Origin: JAKJGA01 sp029554345
GTDB lineage: Bacteria; Spirochaetota; UBA4802; JAFGJZ01
Direction of reading: 5' to 3'
Assembly (NCBI GenBank): GCA_035395685.1
Contig: DAOPBR010000004.1
Span: forward strand, 31,495-95,494
Length of the DNA: 64,000 bases
Below, one piece after another: positions 26,962 through 35,346 of the stretch. The notes under the pieces are model-generated. The model made no database searches, was not told the origin of the DNA, and saw only the letters and a program-made list of their open reading frames with translations. Positions within the stretch are counted from its first letter, which is position 1. Every line of letters begins with the position of its first letter. Both the position numbers and the translations under genes were made by a program.

Positions 26962-27031
26962 TATTCGGCTTCGCCGAATAGTCTAGGACTTTTTCTCTCA
27001 TTCATCTTTCGCTGAAGTGCTTTGCGCACTT
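26962..27031. repeat. Two short palindromic hairpins after the barrel-protein gene
   Basis: TATTCGGC-TTC-GCCGAATA (26962-26980) is an 8-bp perfect stem with a 3-nt loop, followed 13 bp later by CTTTTT-type sequence. A second hairpin, AAGTGC-TTTGC-GCACTT, lies at 27015-27031. They could be a terminator plus a REP-like element. The core GGCTTCGCC recurs in reverse complement at 39833-39849. Confidence 0.55.
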
Positions 27032-27110
27032 TCATGATTAAGTTTTATAATGAAAAAAAATATTGCAGAAAATCGAGCGGAATATTAGATTTTTATCATG
27101 GGGAGTTAAT

Positions 27111-27329
27111 ATGATCAATATTTCCATTACAACAGAGCAGTTTACATCTATTTTCCGTCAGCTTCCTGAGAAAGAAAAAAATGAAATTTTGAATGAGCTT
27201 GTTATAGATACATGGCTCAATTCATCTGATGCCGCCAAGCTTAAAAAAGAAAGAGAAAAACAGTTCAAAGAAGGTAAAACCATGACTTCAAAAGAACTAA
27301 GAGAAAAAATTATAAATCGTGGATACTAA
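27111..27329 (+). CDS. Type II antitoxin-like protein
   Basis: 72 residues from ATG 27111 with GGGGAGTT upstream. The N-terminal ISITTEQFTSIFRQLPEKEKNEILNEL looks like an antitoxin dimerisation or DNA-binding part. The Lys-rich C-terminal half is probably disordered until it wraps the toxin. It overlaps the toxin gene by 11 bp, the classic arrangement. Confidence 0.75.
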   Translation: MINISITTEQFTSIFRQLPEKEKNEILNELVIDTWLNSSDAAKLKKEREKQFKEGKTMTSKELREKIINRGY

Positions 27330-27597
27330 TCATAAAACATTCACGGTTATTTATTCGGAAGGTTTTTTTGATGACCTTGAAAATATTCCGGTAAAAAACG
27401 CACTTTCCATATTGGACGGCATAGACCGTCTTGAATGTTTCCCTGAAATGGGGAAAGAGACCATAAACCCGAAATGGAAAGGGTACAGATACCTTATAAT
27501 AAAAGATTTTGTAATCTTTTATACTATAGATTTCATTCGTAAAACAGTTAATGTGGAATTTGCCAAACACGGCAAAATGGAAATGTTCAATCAGTAA
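27319..27597 (+). CDS. RelE/ParE-family toxin
   Basis: 92 residues, starting at a GTG inside the antitoxin gene. The sequence follows the RelE/ParE fold: FFDDLENIP, helix LSILDGIDRLECFPEMG, then strands KGYRYLIIKDFVIFYTID and VNVEFAKHGK. RelE toxins cut mRNA at ribosomes and ParE toxins poison gyrase; which applies cannot be told here. With the antitoxin it forms a stability module at the border of an AT-rich accessory stretch. Confidence 0.83.
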   Translation: MDTNHKTFTVIYSEGFFDDLENIPVKNALSILDGIDRLECFPEMGKETINPKWKGYRYLIIKDFVIFYTIDFIRKTVNVEFAKHGKMEMFNQ

Positions 27598-27631
27598 AAT
27601 CTCTTATAGCAGGGTTTTATTCTAAAGTATC

Positions 27632-28150
27632 CTACCTGAAATATTTTTTACTAATACCCATTATTTCTACAGGAAGAAGTCTTTTCGGTTTTCTGGAATT
27701 TATCATTATCATTGTCTCTTTGAAATTGATAGGCATTTTTTCATAAGCTGATTGATGATAAGCCGAAATTCCGTAAAATTCTTTTCCTCTATATAAATAC
27801 TTAAAATAAAAATATCGACAATCCTTGCTTAGATAGTGACCAGTCTCAAGCAGTTCTGCTGTTAAATATTGCCGGTTTTTTATTATATGTATCATTATTA
27901 TCAACTTATACAATACGACTAGACCCAGCAGAGAAAATATTGCTAAAGAAGAAAACAAAAACATTCCCAAATCTTTTGTCGTTATATAATCATTATAATG
28001 CCTTCCAAACGGAAATTTTTTAAAAATAAGAACCATTAAAATAAAAAATGCATATAAGATAAGACTTATCTTAACAAATATAAAAAACATCCAAACAACG
28101 GCATCTTTTCGAACGATATGGAATGCGTCTAAAATATTAGAATTGCACAT
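27632..28150 (-). CDS. Two-helix membrane protein of unknown function
   Basis: 172 residues. Two strong membrane helices (about 20-42 and 65-88) are followed by a soluble domain with YFYFKYLYRGKEFYGISAYH, a strand pattern resembling DUF3592-type proteins. No firm family. It lies 4 bp after the lipoprotein gene 28155-28658 on the same strand, so probably co-transcribed. AT-rich, like its neighbours to 30958. Confidence 0.6.
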   Translation of the reverse strand: MCNSNILDAFHIVRKDAVVWMFFIFVKISLILYAFFILMVLIFKKFPFGRHYNDYITTKDLGMFLFSSLAIFSLLGLVVLYKLIIMIHIIKNRQYLTAELLETGHYLSKDCRYFYFKYLYRGKEFYGISAYHQSAYEKMPINFKETMIMINSRKPKRLLPVEIMGISKKYFR

Positions 28151-28154
28151 CGTT

Positions 28155-28658
28155 TTATTTCCCGTTTGTTTTAAAAGTTTTCATCAACTGTTCATATTTT
28201 ATATCATTCCACTTGTGTCCTTCGGGGGACCAATCCATTCCGGCTTGCAGCGGAGGCAGACCTGATTTGCAGAATCCGTATTTATCATTGAAATTAATAA
28301 CTGCTTGAGGCTGATTGTTTAAATAAACTACAACGCTCAGCCCGTTATTTAACCAGCAGAATGAAAGATCGACAGGTTTTCCGGTATCGGGATTATTTTT
28401 TATTTCATAAGTGATTAGCATGTCGCGCAAAGGCATTGAGCTATGAGACTTATCGGTAACCCACAATTCGCCGCTATTTCCGTTATCCAAAAACGTAATC
28501 CAGTAATCCGGATATCGCGGTGAGTTTGAATCTATTGTTTTATTCTCTCCGATAATTATAGTAGCGGTTTTAGAGAATGTACTTTCTGATGATATTTTTC
28601 TGCGCGTTCCTCCGGTGCATGAAACGAGCAGCAGCAGAAGAATGTAAAATAATTTCAT
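28155..28658 (-). CDS. Lipoprotein of unknown function
   Basis: 167 residues with a lipoprotein signal peptide (FYILLLLLVSC, Cys about 14). The mature part is rich in strands and contains KPVDLSFCWLNNGLSVVVYLNN and a C-terminal GMDWSPEGHKWNDIKYEQL. No family recognised. Part of the run of small exported or membrane proteins on this strand. Confidence 0.65.
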   Translation of the reverse strand: MKLFYILLLLLVSCTGGTRRKISSESTFSKTATIIIGENKTIDSNSPRYPDYWITFLDNGNSGELWVTDKSHSSMPLRDMLITYEIKNNPDTGKPVDLSFCWLNNGLSVVVYLNNQPQAVINFNDKYGFCKSGLPPLQAGMDWSPEGHKWNDIKYEQLMKTFKTNGK

Positions 28659-28761
28659 TTTTCTTCACCTCGGGATTTATTTCTCTATATCGGAATTATT
28701 GAGTTCAAATGGGGTTTGTTGTTATTCAATATCTCTTCCGCGCATTCGAACGCGCTTGAAT

Positions 28762-29256
28762 TCATGAGCCGATGGTTCCGATCAGCGCATAATCATTCTC
28801 AAACCATTTGCATTTCAAATGTATTATCATGTGCTGTGGATATTTGAATTTACCACCTATCTGCTTTTCCTTGTCATCTACTATGCTTATCTGGAGTACT
28901 TCCCAGGTCTTTCCGTCTTCTGATAAGAACATTACATTATGATCAACCTTATATTTGTATTCTATCCTCGTGCCAGATATAGATATTGTTGGAGAATCTA
29001 TATTAGAATCTGAAACAATAATTCTATCTTGAGCCCAAATAATTTTTCCATTTTTAATCGATTTATTATTCGCAATTTTATTCTTTGTTATAATATTGTT
29101 AGACACTCCCATTTCGCTCATATCTAATTGCGTTGGATCGATATAGGCCGCTTTGCCGTCAATAAAAACAACTCCCCATTTCGTTTCTTCCTTAGCGGAA
29201 GCAATGCAGAAAATAATTATGAAAGCAAATAAGATCAGAATCGTTTTTAATTTCAT
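28762..29256 (-). CDS. Exported protein of unknown function
   Basis: 164 residues with a signal peptide ending near IASAKEE. The mature domain is predicted mostly beta (WGVVFIDGKAAYIDP, PTISISGTRIEYKYKVD, KWFENDYALIGTIGS). It looks like a small periplasmic domain; no family recognised. An AGGAGG-type site precedes the ATG. Confidence 0.65.
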   Translation of the reverse strand: MKLKTILILFAFIIIFCIASAKEETKWGVVFIDGKAAYIDPTQLDMSEMGVSNNIITKNKIANNKSIKNGKIIWAQDRIIVSDSNIDSPTISISGTRIEYKYKVDHNVMFLSEDGKTWEVLQISIVDDKEKQIGGKFKYPQHMIIHLKCKWFENDYALIGTIGS

Positions 29257-29277
29257 TTTGTCCTCCTTAATTGATTT

Positions 29278-29577
29278 TTATTTATAATAGAATTCGTCTT
29301 TGATGATCATAATCAAAACAAATGTTAAAAAAATGAAAAGGAATAGTCCAGTTAGGCCATGTTTGAAATCGTTATTTAATATATCTTTCTTATCTTTTCC
29401 AATAATATATGAAATAATGAAATTAACTGCTAAAGGAATTACAATAATCCAGGTCCAAACAAGATTGACAATTTTAGGCTTTTGCGGATACAGTATAAAA
29501 ATACTAATCGCACTTCCGATAATTGAGAAGTAAATAATAAACCATGCTATGCCTAATATTTTCTTGCTGGTTTTCAT
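29278..29577 (-). CDS. Three-helix membrane protein of unknown function
   Basis: 99 residues with three hydrophobic helices (about 9-30, 37-60 and 78-95) joined by short Lys/Asp-rich loops. No family recognised. It begins 6 bp after the stop of the upstream gene (29584) and is probably co-transcribed with it. Confidence 0.6.
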   Translation of the reverse strand: MKTSKKILGIAWFIIYFSIIGSAISIFILYPQKPKIVNLVWTWIIVIPLAVNFIISYIIGKDKKDILNNDFKHGLTGLFLFIFLTFVLIMIIKDEFYYK

Positions 29578-29583
29578 TTTTTA

Positions 29584-29961
29584 CTAAAACTTCTTCTGAA
29601 TAATTTTATATATTTTCGAAACTTCCCATATCGGCAAATGTTTATCATCAAGAAAAGGTCCGGAGGTATTAATTGCAACATGTTCATAAGGAACACCTTT
29701 TGATTCTTCGGGCGTTTCTATGCAAATCAGTAATTTCTTTTTGTAAATACCATATAAGGAAACATTTACCCAGGAAAATCCTTGATGAAGAATCCGTTCA
29801 AACTTTTTATGAAATTCTGATATTGCCGTAAAATAAATTTCAGATATTTCTTTTTTATCTTTATCTATGAAATTATATTCTATGATCAGATAATCATCGT
29901 ATTCCGGAATAGATTCAAAAGAGCCGGTAATTCCTTTTATGATCAATTCAAGTTTTGTCAT
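29584..29961 (-). CDS. Small cytoplasmic protein of unknown function
   Basis: 125 residues from ATG 29959-29961, with GGTGAT upstream; a GTG four codons earlier is less likely. No signal peptide or membrane segment. The sequence alternates strands and helices (YLIIEYNFIDKDKKEISEIYF, helix FHKKFERIL, SWVNVSLYGIYKKKLLICIE) in a way reminiscent of immunity proteins. That reading is inference. Confidence 0.6.
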   Translation of the reverse strand: MTKLELIIKGITGSFESIPEYDDYLIIEYNFIDKDKKEISEIYFTAISEFHKKFERILHQGFSWVNVSLYGIYKKKLLICIETPEESKGVPYEHVAINTSGPFLDDKHLPIWEVSKIYKIIQKKF

Positions 29962-30017
29962 TATTATCACCAAAACAAATAACTTTAAAACTTCCTATAG
30001 AATATGTCAAAGAAGAA

Positions 30018-30230
30018 TTATTCTATAAATATGATATTGTTTTCGACCGGTACGCTCGGGTTATTGCACTCATAAATTGAGTATGTTATGAAAAGAACAT
30101 AGAAGATAATAGCAAACCATTTAATGACATTCAAAGAATCTTTTAATCCGTTGCCGTGTAGTATATTTTGTAAAAAAATAAGAGGTAAAACAATAAAAGT
30201 GAAACCTAGAAGCGTGTATAATGTTTCCAT
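30018..30230 (-). CDS. Two-helix small membrane protein
   Basis: 70 residues, with two hydrophobic helices (about 4-22 and 36-53) and a short external tail. No family recognised. It belongs to the same AT-rich minus-strand run. Confidence 0.5.
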   Translation of the reverse strand: METLYTLLGFTFIVLPLIFLQNILHGNGLKDSLNVIKWFAIIFYVLFITYSIYECNNPSVPVENNIIFIE

Positions 30231-30277
30231 TTAATCCTTCTTTATTCATCAGATTAAGGTCATACTCTCATTAATAA

Positions 30278-30946
30278 TTATTGATTAAGTAAATCTTTTA
30301 AATTAATTATTTCATCAAATAAGTCTTTCATGTTTTCGTTGTAATGTGTAGGTATAATAACTATGCATTTATTTTCCTTTAGAAATTCCAAAATGGATTT
30401 CAGCCATAGATTCTTGTACATCATGATTACTTCAGGCTTTATCCAATATGAAGAAAATACTTTTTTGTTATTCATGTAGCCGATAGCAGCACTAAGACGC
30501 CATTTCTCTCCGCTATACGTTGAATAATTTCTCGACATTCTCTCTGTTGTTAAACAGAAAATATTTATCAATTCATCAATGCTTGAAATTGTTTTAGAAG
30601 CCTTTAAACTATCATTTATAATATAAAAAACGCTTTTCTGAGGGAGTCTTATTCCGAGCAAATATTTCTCATAACCAGTAAAGCCTATAGTGCAACCTAT
30701 CTTTTTTAATTCAGAATCTGAGATGTGATTATCGTCTAAAAAAATATTACCTTTATCTGATTTAATTTTTCCAGTTAGTATCCAGCTAATACCCCAACAA
30801 TCATCTTCCAATAAAGTATCTAGGCAGTATATTTTACCAAATTGTAAGTTAGTAGAAAAATTATTTATTTCTTGATAAGTCTTGCCGGACGTAAAATGCT
30901 TGATAATTCCATTATATGAAATGTTTTGCAATGATATAGATTTCAT
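30278..30946 (-). CDS. Degenerate ABC-transporter ATPase-like protein without Walker A
   Basis: 222 residues if it starts at ATG 30944-30946, which has GGAAG upstream (an ATG at 30958 has no ribosome site). The layout follows an ABC ATPase: strand ISLQNISY, KIYCLDTLLEDDCWGISWILTGKIKSDKGNIFLDD where GxxGxGKS/T should be, YSGEKWRLSAAIGYM in the position of the LSGGQ signature, EVIMMYKN in place of Walker B, and IIPTHY as the H-loop. The P-loop Gly and Lys and the Walker B acids are missing. It cannot bind ATP in the normal way and may act as a regulatory half-partner. Confidence 0.65.
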   Translation of the reverse strand: MKSISLQNISYNGIIKHFTSGKTYQEINNFSTNLQFGKIYCLDTLLEDDCWGISWILTGKIKSDKGNIFLDDNHISDSELKKIGCTIGFTGYEKYLLGIRLPQKSVFYIINDSLKASKTISSIDELINIFCLTTERMSRNYSTYSGEKWRLSAAIGYMNNKKVFSSYWIKPEVIMMYKNLWLKSILEFLKENKCIVIIPTHYNENMKDLFDEIINLKDLLNQ

Positions 30947-31072
30947 ATTTTCTTCCATTCATCAGTTTTCTAAAAAATCAGCTTGGTTATTAGATTGTTC
31001 CAACTGTTCGGTCTTTAAAATAATCTTTTAGTATAAATCAATATTTAATTGCTGAAAAAGTTTTGCCTTTAT

Positions 31073-32017
31073 TCACATCGAAAACAACCGGTATGCGTTC
31101 AGCGTGCACCACTTGTCGGGTTTGCCTTTTTTTATGCCGAGCAGTGAATGTACCGTTCCGTGAGTGTCGGCTTCGAGTTGAAACTTGCCGGATAAGTTTT
31201 GTTTAGAAACTATTTTATTGAAGTAAGGAATTATTCCGTCGTTGAGCTGGTTTTCTTCGGCAAGAAGTTTAAGTATAGAAAGTAAATCCGTCTGTGACAA
31301 AACCGGATATATTATTTTTGAGAAATCATCATTGCAGTAAATTCCCTTGTGTTCATTTTTTAGAGTGAAAACTGCGTTTTTCAGGAATTTGATTCCTTTT
31401 TTAATTTCCAGATGATATTTATTGTAGATGTTCTTGTAAGGAGCAAGCGCTCCTAATACGCATGCTGTAGCGATTATGCTTGATGAAAACTTTTCGTTTT
31501 CTTCGTGCAAAAGTCCCCTGCCGGTTTTTCCGGTAAAATAAAGTTTGATGCTGTCTTTGAATCCCGCAACAGGTGAGTAGATCCATCCTCCGTCATGGCG
31601 CTGAATTGATAATAGCCAGTCCGCGCATGTGTGGATTTCATCACCGGTGTAACCGCTTTTTATGAGTGATCTTAATATTGAACCCGTCCATCCCGCGCAT
31701 GGAGTCAGCGGTTTCCATTCGGGTGAAAATCCTTTTCCTTCAACAAATGATTTTTCAATTATTCTTTTGATTAGCGGCTGAATGAAGCTTTCTTCGGCGC
31801 GCATTGCGCTTTCTGCGGCAAAAGTAAAATATAGAATATAAGAATTCAGAGACTTGAAGGATTTGCTGTTGAAAGTTTTTTCGAAATATGCTGCCGCTTC
31901 TTCGTAAGAAACGGAATAATCTTCGTGAAATATTTCTGTGACGGTGAGGTTTCTGATTATAGGATCATTTCTTTCTAGCAGCCAGTCGATGACGGGCTGC
32001 TTAAAATAAGGATTCAT
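31073..32017 (-). CDS. Prenyltransferase/squalene-cyclase-repeat-like helical protein
   Basis: 314 residues, all helical. Repeats such as WLLSIQRHDGGWIYSP and TACVLGALAPY resemble the QW repeats of the alpha/alpha-toroid terpenoid cyclase fold, with LTPCAGWTGSILRSLIKSGY before them. No cyclase DxDD motif is visible and there is no signal peptide. Its ATG overlaps the stop of the TPR gene (ATGA), so the two are translationally coupled. The biochemical role is unknown. Confidence 0.7.
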   Translation of the reverse strand: MNPYFKQPVIDWLLERNDPIIRNLTVTEIFHEDYSVSYEEAAAYFEKTFNSKSFKSLNSYILYFTFAAESAMRAEESFIQPLIKRIIEKSFVEGKGFSPEWKPLTPCAGWTGSILRSLIKSGYTGDEIHTCADWLLSIQRHDGGWIYSPVAGFKDSIKLYFTGKTGRGLLHEENEKFSSSIIATACVLGALAPYKNIYNKYHLEIKKGIKFLKNAVFTLKNEHKGIYCNDDFSKIIYPVLSQTDLLSILKLLAEENQLNDGIIPYFNKIVSKQNLSGKFQLEADTHGTVHSLLGIKKGKPDKWCTLNAYRLFSM

Positions 32018-32733
32018 TTCGCTGTAAATTTTCCGAGATTTGCCTGAATCGCCGGATTTGTTTTATCGGCTTCGGCAGCTTTCTTTATCATTTCTGCAGC
32101 TTTGTCTTTTTTGCCCTGCGCAAAATAGCTTGCAGCAAAGTTATTCATAATTTCCGGAGAAGAAGGGTTTACTGAATAAGCTGTTGCGAACGCGATTTCC
32201 GCTTCGGGATATTTTTTAAGCATCATGAATGTTTTTCCAAGTTCATTCCACGCCGCGTACATTTCAAAATCGGCAGAAGTCGCTTTTTCAAAAAGTTCCT
32301 TTGCGCCCCAGAAGTTTCCGAGACCGTAACGGGCTTTTCCTATTATAAAATAAGCCATGGCATTGTTTTTTTCTTTCTCGGCGATTTTCTGACCGACTCT
32401 TACAGCATCGTTATATTTTTTCATTTCAAGATAAACGAGACAGACGTCAATCATCGCGTTTGTGTCATTCGGTCTTATCTGAAGGCATCTTCCGAGATGA
32501 GAGAGCGCGTTTTCGTATCTTTTCATTTTCCAGTGATTATGACCTGCAAGAAAACGGAGTTTGTAGTTGGGAGAATCTGCAGTCATGTCTTTGGCGGCAT
32601 CAAGTTCTTCTGCAATTACCTTTAAAGAGTCATCGTATTTGCCTTCCGTAAAAAGCTTGAGAGCGGAATTGTAGTCTGCAAATAAAGGAAAAGCCGTGAT
32701 GCAGAAAATTACCGGAAAAATGATCTTTTTCAT
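32014..32733 (-). CDS. Exported TPR protein
   Basis: 239 residues from ATG 32731-32733 with AAGGGGT upstream; a longer in-frame start would put 15 odd residues ahead of the signal peptide (KKIIFPVIFCITAFPLFAD). The mature protein has five to six TPR units, for example ALSHLGRCLQIRPNDTNAMI and YPEAEIAFATAYSVNPSS. It probably acts as a protein-protein scaffold in the periplasm. Coupled to the toroid-fold gene downstream. Confidence 0.85.
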   Translation of the reverse strand: MKKIIFPVIFCITAFPLFADYNSALKLFTEGKYDDSLKVIAEELDAAKDMTADSPNYKLRFLAGHNHWKMKRYENALSHLGRCLQIRPNDTNAMIDVCLVYLEMKKYNDAVRVGQKIAEKEKNNAMAYFIIGKARYGLGNFWGAKELFEKATSADFEMYAAWNELGKTFMMLKKYPEAEIAFATAYSVNPSSPEIMNNFAASYFAQGKKDKAAEMIKKAAEADKTNPAIQANLGKFTAK

Positions 32734-32856
32734 TATAATACCCCTTGAACATGAAAAGCATCGGCTTTTGGCGGTCAAAGCGTCAAGAAATTTTTGGTTT
32801 GACCTGAGCTCATCTCAATTTTTGAATAAGACAGGCATTGCCGTTAGAGGGTCATT

Positions 32857-33669
32857 ATGAAATTTAAATTTTGTCTGATTGCTTTATCTTTTTGTTTTAT
32901 TTCTTCGGTTGTTTATTCCGTACAGAAAAGCCCCCATAATCTAAATGCTGAACCTGTTGAGGGAACTCAGGGCCGTTATTTTCCGGCTATAAAGTTTAAA
33001 TCGATAGACAGCGTTTCTGTAAGCACAATGCTTCCTGCTGAATCTCTCGGTAGAAAGCGTGAGACGATTATACTGCCGCGTAATCAATGGATTTACGATG
33101 ATAAAACAGGTTTGATAGAAGTTAAGAGAAAAATTGATAATTCCGCATATATTGTGAGGGCGGAAGGAAAGTTTGAGACGCCGCTATGCGTAATGGTTAC
33201 AGGCGGTGAAAAAGCTTCTAATATTAGATTTGTTTGTAACGGAAAAATCGGAAAGGCGGGTACAGATTATTCATATGATGAGAAAAAGAATGAGATAAAA
33301 CTGATTTTGTGCGTTAAAGGTGATGAAAAATACATGCTTCAGTATTCAACATCGAAAGGCGCCTGCAGTATCGGGTCTATGAGCTCTGCTGATATGACAA
33401 GAGAAATCCGCGCATATTTTGAATGGCCGTTAGACGGAAATGCTACCGCAATTGATGATTCCTGCCGTAAATTCAGTTCCAAAAATGTTTCATTCAAAGG
33501 TGTATGGCTTGTTCAGCTTCTTCCTAAAAATAACGGCTATTTCGGAAAAGATATAATAAATGACTTCAAGTGGGATGCTGTCTCAAATGTTTTGATACTT
33601 TCTGAGCCCGTTGACACCGATAAATATGATGTTTATATTTTCGGAGAAGAGAAAAGTCAGGATAATTAA
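32857..33669 (+). CDS. Exported protein of unknown function
   Basis: 270 residues with a clear signal peptide (FCLIALSFCFISSVVYS). The mature part has two similar beta-rich halves: 'ILPRNQWIYDDKTGLIEVKRK' with 'YIVRAEGKF', and 'GKAGTDYSYDEKKNEIKLIL' with 'YMLQYSTS', and the end repeats the theme ('DFKWDAVSNVLILSEPVDTDKYDVYIFG'). This looks like three copies of a small beta domain. TTGACC (32798-32803) and TTGAAT (32821-32826), 17 bp apart, may be its promoter. Confidence 0.7.
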   Translation: MKFKFCLIALSFCFISSVVYSVQKSPHNLNAEPVEGTQGRYFPAIKFKSIDSVSVSTMLPAESLGRKRETIILPRNQWIYDDKTGLIEVKRKIDNSAYIVRAEGKFETPLCVMVTGGEKASNIRFVCNGKIGKAGTDYSYDEKKNEIKLILCVKGDEKYMLQYSTSKGACSIGSMSSADMTREIRAYFEWPLDGNATAIDDSCRKFSSKNVSFKGVWLVQLLPKNNGYFGKDIINDFKWDAVSNVLILSEPVDTDKYDVYIFGEEKSQDN

Positions 33670-33670
33670 T

Positions 33671-33699
33671 TTGCCAATAAATGAATTTTGTGCGATAAT
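33671..33699 (+). promoter_or_regulatory. Sigma-70 promoter for the glutaredoxin/FTR operon
   Basis: TTGCCA (33671-33676), a 17-bp spacer and GATAAT (33694-33699), followed by GAGAGG before the ATG at 33715. Both boxes match five of six consensus bases. Confidence 0.65.
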
Positions 33700-33714
33700 A
33701 TATGAGAGGTTGCG

Positions 33715-33996
33715 ATGAATACGATTAAAGTTGAAGGAACTGATAAGGGACATGTGCTTCTTCTCGGTTTGAGTACCTGCATCTGGTGCAAAAAGACCAA
33801 GGAATTTCTTGAGTCCAATAATGTTCAGTTTGAATATGTTTTTGTGGATCTTCTCGAATCCGAAGAAAAAGATAAAGTTAAGGAAACACTCAAGAAATGG
33901 AATCCGGCATGTTCGTATCCAACTCTTGTTCTTAATAATTCCTCGTGCGTAGTCGGATTTGACGAAGAGAAAATCAAGCTGGAGCTTTTAATATGA
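33715..33996 (+). CDS. Glutaredoxin-like protein (CIWC active site)
   Basis: 93 residues of the thioredoxin/glutaredoxin fold with STCIWCKKTKEFL as the redox site, SYPTLVLNN as the cis-Pro loop and the final GFDEEKIKLEL. Its stop overlaps the start of the FTR-rubredoxin gene (ATGA). It is probably the small disulfide carrier reduced by that protein. Confidence 0.88.
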   Translation: MNTIKVEGTDKGHVLLLGLSTCIWCKKTKEFLESNNVQFEYVFVDLLESEEKDKVKETLKKWNPACSYPTLVLNNSSCVVGFDEEKIKLELLI

Positions 33997-34490
33997 GTTC
34001 AGAAGTTTCGGAAAAAGAAATAGAGGATCTTTATAAAAAGATCAAATCCGCGGCTGATTCAGGTGGTTATATTCTTAATCCCGATAATTCATTCACGCTT
34101 GCCCTGATCGAAGGGCTCATCGTAAACGAAAAACGTTACGGATATCAAGCTTGCCCGTGCCGTTTGGCTTCGGGAACAAAAAATGAAGACCTTGACATAA
34201 TATGCCCATGCGACTACAGAGATCAGGATATCAATGAGTTCGGAGCCTGTTACTGCGCTTTATATGTGAACAAGGCTGTTGCTGAAGGAAAGCAGAAGCT
34301 TAAGCCTGTTCCGGAAAGGAGAAGTGCGGAAAGAAAGGATTCATCTGCGGAAACGGTTTCAACAGCGAATTTAAAATATCCCGTTTGGCGTTGTACTGTA
34401 TGCGGATATATTTGCGCGAGAACCAATCCGCCGGAAATATGTCCTATTTGCAAGGTTCCGAAGGAAAGATTTGAAATATTTATGAAATAA
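33993..34490 (+). CDS. Ferredoxin-thioredoxin reductase catalytic subunit fused to rubredoxin
   Basis: 165 residues. Residues 1-95 match the FTR beta subunit: ACPCRLASG, ICPCDY and ACYCALY provide the CPC...CPC...CxC set that carries the 4Fe-4S cluster and redox disulfide (Tyr in the usual CHC position). After a charged linker (about 105-125) comes a rubredoxin-like domain, WRCTVCGYICARTNPPEICPICK. In one chain this offers an electron entry (rubredoxin iron) and the disulfide-reducing centre. The paired glutaredoxin-like gene is the likely substrate. Confidence 0.92.
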   Translation: MSSEVSEKEIEDLYKKIKSAADSGGYILNPDNSFTLALIEGLIVNEKRYGYQACPCRLASGTKNEDLDIICPCDYRDQDINEFGACYCALYVNKAVAEGKQKLKPVPERRSAERKDSSAETVSTANLKYPVWRCTVCGYICARTNPPEICPICKVPKERFEIFMK

Positions 34491-34499
34491 GGAAGAAAC

Positions 34500-35327
34500 A
34501 TGAAAAAAGTCATTGCTTTATGTCTTGTGATGCTTGCTCTTGAATGCACAGCAAAAAAAATCGATTATAAGGATACTATGTACGCAGAAATTGTCACAAA
34601 CCACGGAAAAATCAAACTCGAGCTCTGGCACTCGAAAACACCTATTACGGTAGAAAATTTTGTCGGACTTGCTTCAGGAACAAAAGAGTGGACTCATCCT
34701 GTTTCGGGTGAAAAACTCAAGAAGAAGTATTATGACGGTCTCATTTTCCACAGAGTTATAAAGGATTTTATGATTCAGGGCGGATGTCCTCTCGGAAAAG
34801 GAACCAGCGGTCCCGGCTACAACTTCGAAGACGAATGTTTTGATAAAAGCAAGGCAACAGAAATTAAGGGGAATTTTACGACTGATGAAGAGGCGATGCT
34901 TGTTTTCAATCAGATTCTTCTTCCTTACTTTCAGGCAAACGGAGCCAATGCGGATAAAGAGCTTCTTGCCATTGTAAACGAATGCCAGCAGAAACAGTCT
35001 GCAAAACCGCTTACAAAACATCCGGTTGAATTTTATAAGGAAAAAACAAAGATAAACGCTGCCGTAATGACGGGCGGAGAACTTATCGCGAAAATTGAAT
35101 ACGGAACAATATGCATGGCTAATGCCGGACCTAACACAAACGGTTCGCAGTTTTTTATCGTTACCAAAAAAGACGGTTGTGACTGGCTGAACGGAAAGCA
35201 TACTGTTTTCGGAAAAGTTATCGAAGGAATGGATGTTGTCGAGAAAATTCAGTCTCTCAAAACAGCTCCTGGAGATAAGCCTGTTGAAGATGCTGTTATA
35301 GAAGAAATTAATATTCTGGATAAGTAA
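34500..35327 (+). CDS. Cyclophilin-type peptidyl-prolyl isomerase lipoprotein with insert
   Basis: 275 residues. A lipoprotein-like signal (CLVMLALEC) leads to a cyclophilin domain: YYDGLIFHRVIKDFMIQGG with the catalytic Arg, then GSQFFIVTKKDGCDWLNGKHTVFGKV. Between YNFEDE and GTICMANAGPNTNGSQ there is an insert of roughly 100 helical, charged residues, making the protein about 100 residues longer than a plain periplasmic cyclophilin. It likely folds exported proteins. It lies 9 bp after the FTR gene, probably in the same operon. Confidence 0.93.
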   Translation: MKKVIALCLVMLALECTAKKIDYKDTMYAEIVTNHGKIKLELWHSKTPITVENFVGLASGTKEWTHPVSGEKLKKKYYDGLIFHRVIKDFMIQGGCPLGKGTSGPGYNFEDECFDKSKATEIKGNFTTDEEAMLVFNQILLPYFQANGANADKELLAIVNECQQKQSAKPLTKHPVEFYKEKTKINAAVMTGGELIAKIEYGTICMANAGPNTNGSQFFIVTKKDGCDWLNGKHTVFGKVIEGMDVVEKIQSLKTAPGDKPVEDAVIEEINILDK

Positions 35328-35346
35328 TTCGGCGGCAGGATAAATT

